Counted from the first letter of the stretch, positions 1 to 12,126 are shown. The stretch is 64,000 nt of DNA from Stagonosporopsis chrysanthemi (GCA_022560025.1 JAFISE010000043.1:124001-188000); one strand, 5' to 3'. Notes: generated by a model from the letters alone, not told the origin. Translations and numbers: made by a program.

Positions 1-758
1 GTGCCGTTGCTGCCCCAGATCCCACTCAGGCTGGCGCCGCTGCCAACTGCAACCGCTGGGACATTGTCAAGAGTGGCAACACATGCGACACCTTCACCCA
101 GAAGTACAGTGGCGTCACACTTGCTAACCTCGTGTCCTGGAATCCAGCTATTGGATCTACTTGCACGAGTTTGTGGCTGGACTACTACATCTGCACAAGT
201 GTTGTTGGTTTCAGTCCCACAACGACAACGTCCACTACCGCTAAGCCCACTGCTACATCCAACGTGCCATCTCCTGTCCAGTCTGGCATAGCTACCAACT
301 GCAACCGCTGGGACATTGTCAAGAGCGGCAACACCTGCGACACCTTCATTCAAAAATATAGTGGCGTCACGCTTGCCAACCTAGTCTCCTGGAACCCGGC
401 CATCGGATCTACATGCACAAACCTGTGGTTGGACTACTATATCTGCACGAGCGTCACCGGCTTCACGCCCTCCAAGACGACTAGCGCCCCTGCTCAGCCT
501 ACTGCTACATCCAATGTGCCCTCTCCTGTACAGGCCGGCATCAACTCAAAGTGCAAGAAATACCACCAGGTGGTCTCCGGTAATGGATGCTATGATCTTG
601 CGGCTCAGTACAAGATCACCTTGGCCAACTTCTATGCCTGGAATCCGGCTGTCAAGAACGACTGCTCCAGTAAGTTTTCAATGGTTGGAACAATTGCTGT
701 TATACTAACTTTGGCGATAGGTTTGTGGACGGGCTACTACGTTTGCGTCGGCATTTAG
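1..758 (+). CDS. LysM-repeat secreted protein, 5'-truncated by window edge
   Basis: The reading frame is open from base 3. One intron (670-720, GTAAGT...TAG) is followed by a last exon at 721-758 that restores the third repeat's ending L-W-T-G-Y-Y-V-C. Three LysM modules are seen. Each has the fungal pattern W-x-x-V-x-x-G-(N/D)-x-C, then S-W-N-P or A-W-N-P and a final W-x-x-Y-Y-(I/V)-C, and they are joined by Thr/Pro/Ser-rich linkers. Modules 1 and 2 are almost identical. Fungal LysM proteins bind chitin or its oligomers outside the cell and can act as effectors or wall proteins. No catalytic domain is visible in this part, but one could lie upstream. The signal peptide is outside the window. 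The family call is firm; an effector role is inference. Confidence 0.88.
   Translation, partial: AVAAPDPTQAGAAANCNRWDIVKSGNTCDTFTQKYSGVTLANLVSWNPAIGSTCTSLWLDYYICTSVVGFSPTTTTSTTAKPTATSNVPSPVQSGIATNCNRWDIVKSGNTCDTFIQKYSGVTLANLVSWNPAIGSTCTNLWLDYYICTSVTGFTPSKTTSAPAQPTATSNVPSPVQAGINSKCKKYHQVVSGNGCYDLAAQYKITLANFYAWNPAVKNDCSSKFSMVGTIAVILTLAIGLWTGYYVCVGI
45..548 (+). repeat. 252-bp tandem repeat encoding LysM modules
   Basis: Two units (45-296 and 297-548) are aligned with a period of exactly 252 bp (84 codons) and differ at few positions. A third, strongly diverged unit follows at the same spacing (Cys codon at 552). This is an in-frame internal duplication of the LysM module plus its linker. Confidence 0.85.
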
Positions 759-814
759 ACGCCGCTAAGTAGTGTTGTGAATGTAATTCCAGAGCAGCTA
801 ATACATGTACATAA

Positions 815-1833
815 TCATAATTCATCCCGATGAGCCCCGGGTTCACCTTCACTTTCATCTGAATCTTCGTCACTGGACTCTCCTAAATTTATGGGGCCTC
901 TACCATAACCGTCATCCGGGTTGATGTTCATGCTTTCGCGAAGAACACCATCTGATGTTTTCTCGGTCTTTAGATACCATGTGGAAGGGCTGCCGTGTTG
1001 TCCGTAGCTTGAATCCTCGTCCAGGTGACTGTCTAACCTGGGTAGGAAGTTCGGTGAGACCTTGAATGAGCCAGTGTATCGACCAATGAGCTTCGGTGCC
1101 CATTCTCGCATGTGCTCGACATTGAACTCACGCTCAAGAATTTCAATGGAAGCGTGCTTGTCAAGGGAATCTGGTGGGCTGGAAAGCACAGAGTCGATGG
1201 ACTCTTTGTCCGCCAGAAGGCATACGAGTGTCTCGTATCCGGACCAAACGTTTTGAACCGTGGGAATGACAGAATGGTGGCCATCGGGGGGATCGCTATG
1301 TTCCAGAAACCATTGCTGAAATGCTCTATGTCCCTGAGATTAGCAAAACTTGACCCATAGTCAACACGGACATGATTAGAAGGGCCATACTGTCTTGCCT
1401 GCGCCTCATCCGCCCCATCGAGCTTGCTCTCATCCTCTATCCAAAGCATGCGGAACTTGTCGGGCTCGTCAACGCTGGTCACCGAATACGCGCCCACGAC
1501 TCTTCGACGAAATGTTTCCCAATCAACAGCGCTGTGACCGTAATATGTGCGGACCCCGACCCATCCCCACGACGGCAGCTTCCATCGTCTAACCTGGTGC
1601 TTGGAATATAGGTTGTGCAGCTGACGAATGTGCGAGACGTCGGGGTTATGGTCGATTCGAACATAGCTTCTCAAACTAGGCGGAATGTAGACGCCTTCTT
1701 CTGTAAGGTGTTCGGCTGGAGGGTCTACCATTACTGGCTCCGGAATGTCGGCATGGAATGGAACGCGTATGGGTTCGTACATGGCTACTGGTCTGAGGAG
1801 AACGAATGCGGCGAATGCGCGAACGAAGAGCAT
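815..1833 (-). CDS. unrecognised secreted protein, two exons
   Basis: Exons are 1833-1391 and 1325-815. The intron 1326-1390 (donor GTATGG, branch TGCTAAT, acceptor TAG) joins A-R-Q to A-F-Q-Q-W-F-L-E in one frame, giving about 317 residues. Without it each half ends in an unlikely tail. The N-terminus is hydrophobic and fits a signal peptide. A K-L-P-S-W-G-W-V-G-V-R-T-Y-Y segment recalls a fungal family of uncharacterised proteins that carry a similar W-G-W-V-x-Y-R motif. The C-terminal ~50 residues are acidic and Ser-rich. No enzymatic motif is seen. It is convergent with the LysM gene, with 56 bp between the stops. Confidence 0.7.
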
Positions 1834-3335
1834 GCTCTGATGATCCTATACGTGCGCGGCGGGACGGCTGCGGTTGATATACGGCGGGGCGGCTTGCAAG
1901 GAACAAGGGTCCGGGGCTAAAGTACATCGACATGCCTAAACGGGCGCCAGGGGTTGTGTCCAATTACCTTGATTTTGTTACTTGCATCCCACCTGAAAAA
2001 TCACTTCATAGAGTAAGCCTGAAAGCGGCATGCTCGGGCCGTGCAGTAGGGTGTAGGATGTGGCACACTAGCTGTGACCACGCTAACCAGATTCAGCCGA
2101 AGGTGCCAGAGACATCTTTCGAGAGCACAGCCGCTCGACGAACTGAATTAAAGTAGACATCAATCAAACCAACACGCATGGATGGTCACACGACGTACCA
2201 CGCCACGATGCCGATCCACAACCGCCAACCTGTCCCAGACACCGGGCGACTTTGCCGGCGGAGTGGCCAGCTGTCAACCTCCCCCGTGGCGGCCGTCAAA
2301 ACATGGTCGACCATAAAACTCTATCCTAATCTCCCCAAGTAGTAACCTGCCCCCCGAAAAATCGAACACTGCACCGCTCCCACGGTTGACCTCCCTCAGC
2401 CACACCCTCGTTCGGCAAGTCCAGCGCCAGACTGTCGAACGCGGTGCTCAATCCGTGGTCCGCGGTGGATACAGACACATGCACACGCCCACGCTTCAGC
2501 GCGCGGCTGAGACAGAGCGTGCGGCCCAACCGGTTCTCGGAAGATTGCCCGAGCGCCAGATCGTGGGCTAAGCATGCATTCCGTATCCTCATCGAGTATC
2601 TAAGCTCGGAAGTGTCGATTGCAGCACGCTGTCCATGGTACTGGAGTGCGCGAGCCGAGTCAGCCACACGCTCTCCTCTGACGCGAACCATGAGGTCAGG
2701 GAGAGTGTGGGACCGAATGTGCGGTATGACGGATCACGTCTCAGGAACATGCTTCATGGGGCAGTTGGACGGGGGTTCCGTGGAACTGCTCCCGTTTTGG
2801 GGCGCAATATGGTGGGTTTGCTTTCGTAGTATGAATAGGAGTGCTTTCGCCGTGCTCGAAAAGGGGGTTGTGTCATGACGGTGTTGAGTTCGTGTTATGA
2901 GAAGGAACTTGGGCCCGACGTATGTTTGGTGTTCTGTACCGACCATAGGAAATGTATGGAAAGTTGGGGCTTTGAGGAATTTAAGGCTCTTCCTATACAT
3001 GCCGTCATGAGGTCAGGTCACTGTGATATTTTCGATCAGCCGCCATCAAGTAGCAATTCGGTGTCAACTAGGTGGAAGACCTCTTCATGGCGGGTTTAAC
3101 AATTTTTTTCGAACTTTTTGTGTATTAGAAATGTGTGCATATGCCGACACCCGCGCCTGCTTCCTAAGCCCAACTTAGCCCAGGCCATGGCGATTACAAG
3201 GATATCGAGCTGAAAGCAAAAAAGATCGCCCCGGAGCGCCGAACATGCTGTAAGACTAGACGAAGCAATAATGAACACATTTCATCCTCGTCAGCATGTA
3301 TACTCATCTCTTGTGTACTCCAGATTACCACCTCG
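1834..3335. other. intergenic, no gene seen
   Basis: About 1.5 kb between the starts and stops of neighbouring minus-strand genes. Open frames here are short, overlap on both strands and show no family motif. It should hold the promoter of the 815-1833 gene and the 3' UTR of the VTC5-like gene. No tRNA-like box B was noticed. Confidence 0.5.
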
Positions 3336-6075
3336 TCAAATCCTCAAAACCCACAACAGTAGCAAAACATCCAGACCCAATAGGCCGAGCACAATGCTCA
3401 GCACAACACCTTGGTGGATCCAGGTCAAATTCTCCTTCCTGGTCTTCATGCTGATGACGGCAACAGTGCATAGCACCAATGTGCACACTGCACCGAACAA
3501 AACGCCGGCGTCAACGGCACCCCTCTCTTTTTTCCGGCTCGTCATAGTCATAAGACCAAGAATGAAGTCGATTGCAAACGCCGCACCTAAACATGTAGAA
3601 TAGAATCGAAATTTGGTCCTTTCACGCTCACGATCACGAGCCTGCAGTTCGCTGAGCAGGGACCTACGCTCTTGCAAAGCTTCTGCATCGTGGTAAGGGT
3701 TCACTCTGCCTCGGAAGAGGGTGCTGAAGTATCCTTCTCGAGCACCGTCCGAGATAGTGCTATAGTTGGTGCGAGGGTTCCATCCTAGTGCGCTTTCGCT
3801 TCCGGAGTCCTCGTCATCTGTTGTGCCGTCATCTACAGCGGACAAGAGCGAGCGTTCCTCTGCTTGAAGTCGCATGCCAAACAGCTGTCTTGTCTTCTTT
3901 GTCCAAGCTTCAATCGTCTCTTGGCCTGGGAATTTGACGGATGCATTGGGGTCGACGTAAATGTAGTAGCCTTCATCCTCATCTTCAGGATGGTCGTATT
4001 CATTCCAGTAGCGCTGTGTTTCTGGCTCCTCTCGGACCGCCGGAGTGAAGTCTGGCAACGGCTTGCGATGTTTCTTTCTGAAAGCCCGTAATGACGGAGG
4101 ATCCGGGAACTCCTGTGCTGAAGCTGCGGAAGATTCGCCATTGTGAAGCGTTGAGGGACTGAGCTGGCCATCGAACGAGGTGTTAGACGTCGAAGTCATC
4201 AGTGGCGAAGACTGCGTATTTGAACCGCTTGTGCTCCCTCTATTCTTACGACTGCGTCTCTTCACAGGTTCTGGTAGCTTACGAATGTCCTTGTCGAGAA
4301 GGGAGATCCAGTGAGGGGCGGACATGGAACTCGGCTTGCAACAGACCCATACAGCATGAGCCTCGATCGAGAAGCCACGGACGCGTTCAACCTATATGCG
4401 TTAGCGAGTGGGTAATCTAGGTGCCAATTGCTAAGCTTACAAGATGGCTTCGATCAAGCGTCTGGATCAAAGTTGCAGCATGATTGCCCTCGTGACGAAT
4501 TTCCAAAATGGCGTGAGGGAAGGCCGCCGACCCTAAGATTGCTGTCTGGGCCCAATCGTCGTTCGCGAGATCCTTCACCAAAGACTCTTTCATGAAAATT
4601 TCGCGATCCAAAGTGGCCCACAAACCACCTGATGAGTTGTTGTGTAGTCCAGTAAACCTCGTGCGCTTTGCGCCTACACTGGCAATGGGAGTGATCTCCT
4701 TATGCTCCGAGAGCCACCGCCGGATAAATTGGGTGTCTTCTTCGCCAGCATTGAAAGCTCCCGTTCGATCCACGAAACGGATGTTCTGCTTATCGGGCAA
4801 CGATTTAGAGGTGTCCAAGAAGGCCTCTGTAAATCTGCGCTTCAGCTTCGCGATCTTCAGATCTCCTGGCGATTGTGTGCGTAGATCAGTTGCCGTACAG
4901 ACGACGATCGCAGCCTCAGCAGCTGTCGAGAAACGAACGTTAGCAGCCGCCTTGATTCCAATATTACCCTGGGCCTCCTCGCTTGAGCCAATAGTACTGG
5001 CATTTTGCTTGATGGCGAATGCTTCTGCATAATCCAAAACTTGCAGGCCGACATTGTCTTCGTTGGAAAAGTAGCGGTCAGTGTTTGCGCTTGAGGACTG
5101 ACGACGCCGGGGTGTTGCATTGGCAGAGCTCCTTCGTGATGCTGACTTGGTGCTCTTGGTGTGAAGTCGCATGTGCTGAAGTAACAATACCTGAACTTCG
5201 ACTACGTGATCAGGGTGGACCCAGTATGTGGCTTTATGACCATTAGCTCCCAGTGGAACAGTAGACAGCGCAAGATCGAAGTCTAAATGATCGTCATGCG
5301 CAAGAGCTTTAGATATACGTGCAGCCGGTAGCTGGGCGTCAACATCTTTGGCGGGAATCGCTGTTGTGTTGTTGCCATCAAAGACTGAGCGAAGGGCGCC
5401 GAGAACATCAATGTATTCATCGAGGAGGTAGCCTAGATCAAGCTGGAAGAGGCTGTCTGTTCGGCCACTGATCTCATTTTTGAAGGCATGCGCAAGCTCT
5501 CTGTCCTTGGTCCAGCGCTTGTACTTCTTTATAATTTTGGCGAACCCAGTCCGCTGAACGACCACGAAGCGCGATAGTGAGCGAATCTCTTCGGCGGTCC
5601 TGTAACAAGTTAGCGCTATGCGCTGGAAGCTATTCGGCATCTTCTGCGTACTTGGCGACGTCCGCGTCTATCTTTGCATATCTCTCGACTGTCCTGGCTG
5701 GCAGGCGAGCATCTGGCGACCACTTCGAGCGCAATAGTTCTAAGCTTTTGCCGATGTGGTCCAACCGCCGCTCAATCTCTCCGCTCTTACTTCGAACGAA
5801 TAGGTTTATGCGGTCGTGTTGCGCTTGCAAGACTCGAAGAAACGCCTCGCCAAAGGCCTTCTCGGTGCTGCCTGTGCCCTGGCCGGGGATTGATACGGCT
5901 TTGTTCGTGCCAGATGTCGTCTGGTGCTTGACCAGGTCTTTGAGATAATCATAGTCGATATTGACTGCGCGCAATGCTGTCAGTTGGTGCGAACCGAGGT
6001 GGTTTATTAGCGACGTCACTTACAATGGCCCCACTCGGGAATGCTCCTCTGGCGCAATGTTTCGCCGTATTTCAT
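3336..6075 (-). CDS. VTC5: VTC5-like SPX-VTC-DUF202 vacuolar membrane protein
   Basis: Four exons (6075-6024, 5976-5652, 5599-4441, 4391-3336) separated by introns of 47, 52 and 49 nt give about 863 residues. The start M-K-Y-G-E-T-L-R-Q-R-S-I-P-E-W is a typical SPX N-terminus. The rest of the SPX domain follows (E-E-I-R-S-L-S-R-F and a Lys-rich K-I-I-K-K-Y-K), which in the family binds inositol pyrophosphates. A VTC-like central domain comes next, with the sequence W-A-T-L-D-R-E-I and F-P-H-A-I-L-E-I-R, then the D-I-R-K-L-P linker. Three membrane segments (DUF202-like) close the protein. The basic residues that VTC4 uses for polyphosphate synthesis are not evident. It is therefore probably the regulatory VTC5 subunit of the vacuolar polyphosphate polymerase. 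A central Ser/Arg-rich insertion separates the SPX and VTC parts. Confidence 0.85.
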
Positions 6076-8384
6076 GTCCTAAGCTAAGGATGGAGCGGCC
6101 TCTGTGTCGAGACTCTGATCGAGGGGGTTCGCAGGTTCTTGTGCGAGGTTACACGAGTGAGTGAAGGCAATCTATGGCGCGCCAATGTCAGATAACGGCG
6201 CCCGACATGCAGAATATGAATTGGCTCGCTGTATCGCAACCGGACCCATTGGCGCAGCAATACGCTATCGCAATGGGCCGTTTGATGGATGAGAGGGCAC
6301 GGAATGTTGCGGAAGACTCACCGGACGGGTTAACTGGAGATTTGGTGGTGTTCGAGCCAAGATGCATGCGGCCGCGGTAGCTCTCTCGGAGGTATACGCG
6401 TGATGTAATCGCGAACGGCTATCGTAGGTCCAGGAACCACTGTTGGCAGACACGCAAGAGATGGAAGTGCTGAACACGAGCGGCACAGCGCAGACACACA
6501 CCTATTATTGTTATGGCCATGAGCAATGGGCAAGCTGTGACGAGAGTGACGCCTGCCGAGCCATCGCAGTCTAGTCCTGCCGCGCGGTGGAGCCAAGCAC
6601 CTGTCGCAAACTTGCAAGGTCGACGCTCGTGGAACATCCCTGCTAGGCGTTCAGGCCCAACGACAGGTCTCCGTCGCTAACCATCGCAGTGGGCACAGCG
6701 CTAGCACCGATTCCTTCACGACGCACGTTTCGAAGCTCAAGAGTGGCCAAGATTGATGCTAGACGCAGCCACCGGCAGAAGCGCAAGGGTCTGCAGCTGC
6801 AGCAACATCGAAATCTCTGTCATGTTCTCACAGCCGCGTGGCACAGACGCAGCACGGTCAGAGCGCGATGAGAGGATTGGCAAAACGAATCAGCACCGAG
6901 CATACAGGGTGTCTTCCATGGCCTGCGCGACTGGGGTTTGGCGCGCATTCGGCAGACATCCGGTGGACGTGTCGACATGTGAAGACTCGTACAAGCGTGC
7001 AACTGAATTGGACGTCGATAGATTCTAGATGGGGCAGGAGCAGCCAGACCTGATACCTTGCCGTAGAGCCGCAGGCGGCATCACGATGCGCTGCGATCTG
7101 AAAGATTTGTTTGGAGGAAATTCTCTGCGTCGGCTCGGTGCTCGTATTGACCGCCCGCGGTACACTGCGCGAGTTCCCCAATGGAGAACTTCAGGGTCGC
7201 GGACGGGGGGCCGGGGCCGGCCAGTGGGTCATGCATGAGAGATCCACTGGCTACGGATGGTGTTGAGTGAATTGGTAGGTACGAAACGATCCATGGCTTG
7301 ACGAGAGACGATCCAGATGTCTTATTGCTTGTGGTGTTCTCCACTGAGCTCGTGTAGAATTCGCGTGGGTACACTAGATACTGCTGCAGAGAACTTATGC
7401 TGACAGCTTTCCTTCAGTCATTCGAGACCCTGCGGCGGGAAGCAAACGTTATCCTACAAGTCTGCAACAAGTCGTCGAAATGTTATTTGGGTGTCATGCA
7501 GCTCAAGGCATCACAGTGCAGATCCCTCTCCTGCGCCAATAGCAGCCCACAGATTGAGCTGACAAGCTGTTGTAGCCAAGGCTATGAAGCTTTCGACTTG
7601 CATGATGAGCGGTCGCTGAAGATGCTTGAATTAGATTTTCCGTCCGTGGTGGTACGGAAAAGGCAGGAACTCGTGTGGACATCTACCGTTACTGCAGACG
7701 GCTTGCAAATACAGGGATTCCAGTCACGATGTGCAGCGATGTGGTGCTGTGCATATGTAGGTGGGTATCGAAATCTCAAGGATCAGTTCGAAGGATTCAG
7801 AGGCGTCACTCGTTGGGTATGATTGGTTGAACCGCGGTAACGCACCCGATCCTCGTCTCCACAGATCTCATGCAGCACGCGAACACTTGCTCCTGTTAAT
7901 TACATTCGAAACCAGAAACCTTTTTTTAAAAGGCGTCGCCGGACCGTCATCTTGCTGGTGCGCCGCTTCTGAGATGCCTTGACGTTCTTCAACAGTCAGA
8001 GACGACGGGTGACCTTCAGGCTCGATCACAATTCCACCAACTTTGCCCAGACAAAGGCTCCGTCATTATGGGGGCAGCTTAGTCGTGTGTCTCATTGCCA
8101 CTTTTACTACAGGTGGAGTTAATGGCCCGCGAGTGAAGTCACCCTGACTGTGAGGGTGGAGGATGTAGCATCCACAATGTTGTCCAGGCAAAAATTGCAT
8201 AGTTAGGCTTCGGAGCATATGCAGAGATCGCACCACTTCATTGACTGTCGCCCCTGCGCTTGAGAGCATCCGATGCACTATGCAGCTTACCATACAAACC
8301 ATGACTAGATTACACGCAAAGACCGAGACATCTCCACAACGGCAAATGATCACACCCACTTGACTCCTCAGGAACACAAAGCGC
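6076..8384. other. intergenic, no convincing gene
   Basis: 2.3 kb. The longest frame (7397-7822, plus) has no recognisable motif and a Cys/Ser composition like that of random frames nearby. An A/T-rich run with seven T is at 7921-7927. No tRNA, snRNA or repeat was recognised. Confidence 0.5.
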
Positions 8385-9418
8385 TTAGCCGGGAGGCAAT
8401 AAGCTTGTGTCGACAATGTCCTCTGCCTCCTTCTCCCCAACGTCTTCGGTGCTGTGGATGGGGGACCGGGGAAGAGCCATAAGACCTATTCAACATCAGT
8501 GCGAAGTCCTGCAGGGTACGAGAGGATGTACTTACCGGTTCGTGCAGACTCCAAGATACCGAACGGAGCAATGAGCTTCATGAAGGAGTCGATCCTGTCT
8601 GATTTCGCAGAGAGCTCAACGATGCAGTTGTTGGTGCTAATGTCCAAAACCTTGCCCTTGAACTGGTGGGTCATGAAGGTAATAGCCCGCAAGTGCTCGT
8701 GCTTGTGGCGGAGCGCTTGACTGACAGCGAGATTGCTGGGGTGGTAGTCCTTCCTCAAAGACTCCCGAGCAGCCTCTTCTGCGAGAGACTGGCGCTCCTC
8801 TTCAGTCAGCTCATCGGGGTTGAAGTTCTCGAGCTCAGGGCTGTGGGCCATATCGCGGTGGTGAGCGAGCAGCTCCTCGAAGTACTCAGGACCAAGAATA
8901 GAGATTTTGGCCAGAAGCAATTCGCGCTGTACAAGAGGAGACTCTGTGTAGTCAAGCACAGCCCAGACAGGGACCAAGTCCTCGAGCTGGCGGCGGGCCT
9001 GCTCAACAACGCCTTCCTGACCTTGCAGCACGATGGTCATGCGAGAGAGGTCATCGACTTCGGTGTTGCAGACGACCAAACTGTCGATGTTGAAACCACG
9101 GGCGGCCAGAATGCCAGAAACGCGGGAAAGGACACCAGGCTCGTTCTGCACCAAGCAGTTGAGGATGTGCTTCTTGTGAGGCTTCTGGGACGGCAAGGGA
9201 GTCTCGTAGAGGATGCTGCTGACAGCAGCTGGGGCAGACCAGGCCGGAGGGCGGTCTTCGGTTGGTAGAGGCGCGATGCGGCGGTGCAGGGCCTTGTATG
9301 CGAGCGCCTGGGTCGACGATGACTGGGAGCTCGACGCCCTTGTTTGCTGGCGCACAGCTCCGGCGCATTGCCGGCCGAGCAAGCTGCGCAGCGGCAGCAG
9401 AGCCCGCTGTGATGCCAT
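8385..9418 (-). CDS. ILV6: acetolactate synthase regulatory subunit
   Basis: Exons are 9418-8536 and 8485-8385. The 50-nt intron (8486-8535, GTAAGT...TAG) joins A-R-T-G to L-M-A-L-P-R-S-P, the usual ILV6 C-terminus, giving 327 residues. The first ~60 residues are Arg/Ser/Gln-rich without acids, fitting a mitochondrial presequence. An ACT domain lies at about 84-160 (I-L-N-C-L-V-Q-N-E-P-G-V-L-S-R), followed by the C-terminal regulatory domain. The family protein binds the catalytic ILV2 subunit in mitochondria, raises its activity, and gives valine feedback control of branched-chain amino-acid synthesis. It is divergent from the KH-domain gene across a 258-bp shared promoter region. Confidence 0.96.
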
Positions 9419-9676
9419 CAGATGTCAATTGGCCCTGGCGGCGGTAGTTGAGTGACGACGTCGGGTGCGGGTGTGAGACTGTGGTGTTTGGCGTGGGTGA
9501 ATGGAGGAAAGCTTCACCCTACCCTCCGACCTCGGCCGCCCTTGATTGGTCTGTGCAGCGGCAAGGCAGGCGGAGCTGCTACTGCACGCTAAGTCGCTTC
9601 ACGCTTTTGCGCGCCAGGCTGCTTGCGCTACCACTTTGCTGCCACACCCAGTCTGCCACCACAACCACGCGCAAAC
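9419..9676. promoter_or_regulatory. bidirectional promoter region ILV6 / KH-domain gene
   Basis: 258 bp separate the two divergent start codons. An ATTGG (reverse CCAAT) lies at about 9544-9548. No clear TATA box or TGASTCA site is seen here. Confidence 0.5.
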
Positions 9677-11700
9677 ATGTCCGATGAACGTCGCCCACGA
9701 TCGCGCTTCGACAGCGACGAGCCTGAACGCCCCTCACGCTCGCGTTTCGATACGGACCGTCGCTCGAGATCGCCGTCGCGGAAGGAGTCTGAGTCGCATC
9801 GTGAACGCAGCCCGGTTACTCGTGAAGCCACAGACAGCCCGTCAAGCGTTGGCATAAAGAACAAGGCAGCAGCTGCGGCGGCGGCGGCGGCTGCGAGGAT
9901 CAACGCGCAGATCCAAGCGAAGAAAGGCATCCAGCATGTCGATGTGCCGCCCATTCGCTCTGTACGTCTTGCTGTCGCATTGGCTCCAGCTCGTGCTAAC
10001 ACAACCCACAGGTGCCCACTCCTCCAGTCGTCAAGTCGCCGTCCGTCAACGCCAATCAAGCCGCTACCAGCGAGATCTACCAACAGGATGGTGACTACAT
10101 CAAAGACATTGAAATCAACGATCTTAGAAATCGTTATACTCTGACTAAAGGAGCTGTTCAAAAAAGGGTAAATTACTTCTGTCATCCACTGATTGTTTAG
10201 GATCCATGTCTTCTCGAGGCCGCTGCGGCGCTGCTGCATCCTGACAGCGCCGTGAGGCTCGAGTCGTGCACGCTGTTTGCGCATTTCTCCTCACGGAGAT
10301 CTGAAGCTTACTTGATCTTCTAGCTGCCCCGCAACCATTTATCAATTGCTGACCTCGATGTGACATTTAGATCAAAGACGACACTGGCGCCGGTACGCAA
10401 ACTCGAATGCTAACTCTGACCATGTTAGAATATTCTGCTTATACTTGCGCAAGATGTCACAACCCGAGGAGAATACTATCCAGATAAGAGCATGGCTACC
10501 GCCGCTGTAAGTTAATGACTACATTATCAGAATTCTGGCTAACATCTATGAGAACCCGCCTCTTTATCTTCGTGTGACTAGCACGTCCAAGGAAGGGCTT
10601 GACCAAGCTGTCAAGATGATCGAGGAGATGCTGACACAGGAACTTCCAAACTTGGTTGACGAGCGTCGTTTCCGTCGCCGCGAGCCTGAGAACTTCGAGC
10701 GCGATGAGTTTGGACGCGTATGTTTACTAGACAAGCATTGATTTAGTAAATTCCTGGCTGACACGTCGTTCTAGCGCAAATGGCCTGAAGAGAAGCTCTC
10801 GGTGGGTTTAGAGCCTATAAGTGGCTTCAACTTGCGAGCACAGGTTGTGGGCCGTGGAGGTGACAACGTCAAGTACATTCAACAAGAGACTAGCTGCAAG
10901 GTCCAGATCAAGGGTCGTGGATCCGGTTTCATGGAACCTCAATCCGGCCAGGAGAGCGAGGAGCCTATGTATCTTCACATTGCGTAAGACTTAGTATCTC
11001 CAATATGCTCACCCAAGCCGTACTGACCAGCTCCAGTGGGCCTCGACCAGAAGGAGTAGCCAAGGCCAAAGAGCTCTGCACTGAGCTGCTCGAGAAGGTG
11101 AAGGCTGATTATGAGGCGTTTAAGGAGCGTCCACCACCCAACCGCTACGGCGACAGGGACGGCTATGGTGGTGGACGAGGCTACGGCGAACGAGGCGACA
11201 GAGGCGACAGAGGCGACAGGGGCGATAGGGGCGATCGCGGCGACCGTGGTGATCGCGATCGAAGTCATAGCTACGGCTACGGAGGCGGAAACGCTTATGG
11301 CGGCAACGCTTATGGCGGCGGTTATGGTGCACCGAATGGCGCTGCTGACATTCCTGCTACAGCTGTTGGCGCTACAGACCCGAACGCTCAAGCCGTTGAC
11401 TACAACGCTCAGTATGCCCAATGGGCCGCTTACTATGCCGCCAACCCAGCCGAAGATCCTTACGCTGCCTATGGAGGCTTTGCAGCAATGATGGCATCAT
11501 ACTCACAGGGGAGCTATGCACAGTACTATGGTCAAGCCTACCCAACTGGCGGATCTCCCGCACCCGGAGCTGGAGCTGCAGCACCTCCGCCGCCTCCACC
11601 CGCTGAGCCTGCAGGTTACGGCGCCCCTCCACCTCCACCTCCGCCGGCTGGGTCGCCAGGTGCTGGCTACGGTGCAGTACCTCCTCCACCGGGCTTGTAA
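9677..11700 (+). CDS. KH-domain RNA-binding protein, KHDC4/BLOM7-like
   Basis: Seven exons: 9677-9961, 10012-10167, 10371-10392 (22 nt), 10454-10506 (53 nt), 10553-10717, 10775-10983 and 11037-11700, giving 517 residues. The order is an Arg/Ser-rich N-terminus, an Ala run, the block D-Y-I-K-D-I-E-I-N-D-L-R-N-R, then a KH-like core with R-G-E-Y-Y-P-D-K, P-P-L-Y-L-R-V, and V-V-G-R-G-G-D-N-V-K-Y-I. This layout matches the KHDC4/BLOM7 group of pre-mRNA splicing factors. The C-terminal 200 residues are low complexity: R-G-D repeats, Gly/Tyr/Asn/Ala stretches and poly-Pro. The start at 9677 is preferred because it begins a family-like M-S-D-E-R. A nuclear role in splicing is inferred from the family. 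Confidence 0.85.
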
Positions 11701-12126
11701 GTTTCTTGCCATCTGCAAGCGGCTCGCCGAAAGGTATAGATTTCGACCACCTCTTCAATTGACAGTTCTGTTTGACGGGACAGGTGCAGCTCATGTAATT
11801 TTTGTGGTTTTGACATGGTTAGTAGCTGGCCTGCATTTGGCCCAGTTCAGCCGTTTAGTATAGTTCGTCATTCCAAGCCACAGCAGTACGTCGGCTGCTA
11901 AAAATATGAAGTCAAATTTGAATATCAATCATACAGCGCGAAAGTGATTCTTACGAGCATGCTCAAGTGTTGTCGGTGGCTCGCTGACTTCCGAGTCATA
12001 CGTGGTTGGCTGGAAGACCGACAGGGGCCTTCTCCACAAGCGATACCGGCGGAACTGCCGAACATCCAGTTTGGACATTTTTGTGTCCCATGCGTCTCTG
12101 GTACCGCCACAGACAAACACCACAAG
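11701..12126. other. intergenic, 3' UTR and ACO2 promoter
   Basis: 426 bp between two plus-strand genes. Nothing beyond A/T-rich 3' flank and presumed upstream sequence of ACO2 is recognised. Confidence 0.4.

Noticed and set aside
7397..7822. 141-codon plus frame in the VTC5-ILV6 gap
   Set aside because: No motif or splice support, composition like neighbouring random frames.
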